From positions 186,001 through 250,000 of the forward strand of contig NZ_CP130748.1 of NCBI RefSeq assembly GCF_030563405.1: 64,000 bases of DNA, written 5' to 3'. This stretch comes from Vibrio sp. SNU_ST1 (GTDB lineage: Bacteria > Pseudomonadota > Gammaproteobacteria > Enterobacterales > Vibrionaceae). The notes under the pieces were generated by a model, which saw nothing but the letters and a program-made list of their open reading frames with translations, was not told the origin of the DNA and ran no database searches. The position numbers and the translations under genes were made by a program. Positions 63,551 to 64,000 of this stretch are shown piece after piece; the stretch's first letter is position 1, and each line of letters opens with the position of its first letter.

Positions 63551-63559
63551 TGCTAGAAT
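63551..63559 (+). promoter_or_regulatory. Extended -10 of the purA promoter
   Basis: TGCTAGAAT is an extended -10 (TGn plus TAGAAT at 63554-63559), 32 bases before the purA ATG. No clear -35 is present. Confidence 0.45.
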
Positions 63560-63569
63560 CCATTTTTAA

Positions 63570-64000
<431 letters not shown>

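Overview
The window looks like a stretch of the main chromosome of a Vibrio (Vibrionaceae, Gammaproteobacteria). This is inferred from the housekeeping genes and their order: groES-groEL followed by a VC2662-type secreted protein, epmB/efp next to frdABCD and epmA, and the block psd-rsgA / orn - tRNA cluster - queG - tsaE-amiB-mutL-miaA-hfq-hflX-hflK-hflC-yjeT-purA, which follows the enterobacterial order except that nnr is missing. No species call is possible without a search; a Splendidus-clade-like Vibrio would fit.

Positions 1 to about 19,260 are an AT-rich surface-polysaccharide locus. It holds a 5'-truncated tandem GT4 glycosyltransferase and two multi-component lipid-linked glycosylation modules. 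The first module (2522-8299) has a polytopic GT-C-like protein with a duplicated C-terminal domain, an ArnC/GtrB-like transferase, a PAPS-type sulfotransferase, an overlapping pair of SMR-type half-transporters and a hexapeptide acyltransferase. A WecE-like sugar aminotransferase stands alone at 8916. The second module (10199-13275) has a DUF6311-like polytopic protein, a GtrB-like transferase and a GtrA flippase. Then come gmd and rmd, which together would make GDP-D-rhamnose, another GT4, and on the minus strand a GT4 and wecA. Long gene-free gaps separate the modules.

Positions 19,559 to 26,283 return to core genes: gpmI, a methyltransferase gene (ogt) broken by one in-frame TGA, a MATE exporter, groES-groEL and a secreted VC2662-family protein. 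Positions 26,668-32,437 hold an unusual sulfate-activation operon in the order cysD - SLC13/TrkA-C permease - cysC - DHH phosphoesterase - cysN. It could take up sulfate, make PAPS and, by inference, hydrolyse the pAp by-product; PAPS is what the upstream sulfotransferase would need. A GGDEF cyclase and an MgtC-family protein follow.

Positions 34,875-42,483 carry the EF-P set (epmB, efp, epmA) around the frdABCD fumarate reductase operon, then an EamA exporter. A chemoreceptor, a DASS carboxylate transporter, psd, rsgA and orn follow. Positions 49,561-51,444 are an alternating array of eight tRNA-Gly(GCC) and seven initiator tRNA-Met genes in a 262/248-bp tandem repeat. Immediately downstream, in the place where E. 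coli keeps the DnaA-titration locus datA (between the gly tRNA cluster and queG), lies a gene-free region with several DnaA-box matches, including two perfect boxes in inverted orientation. The window ends inside purA.
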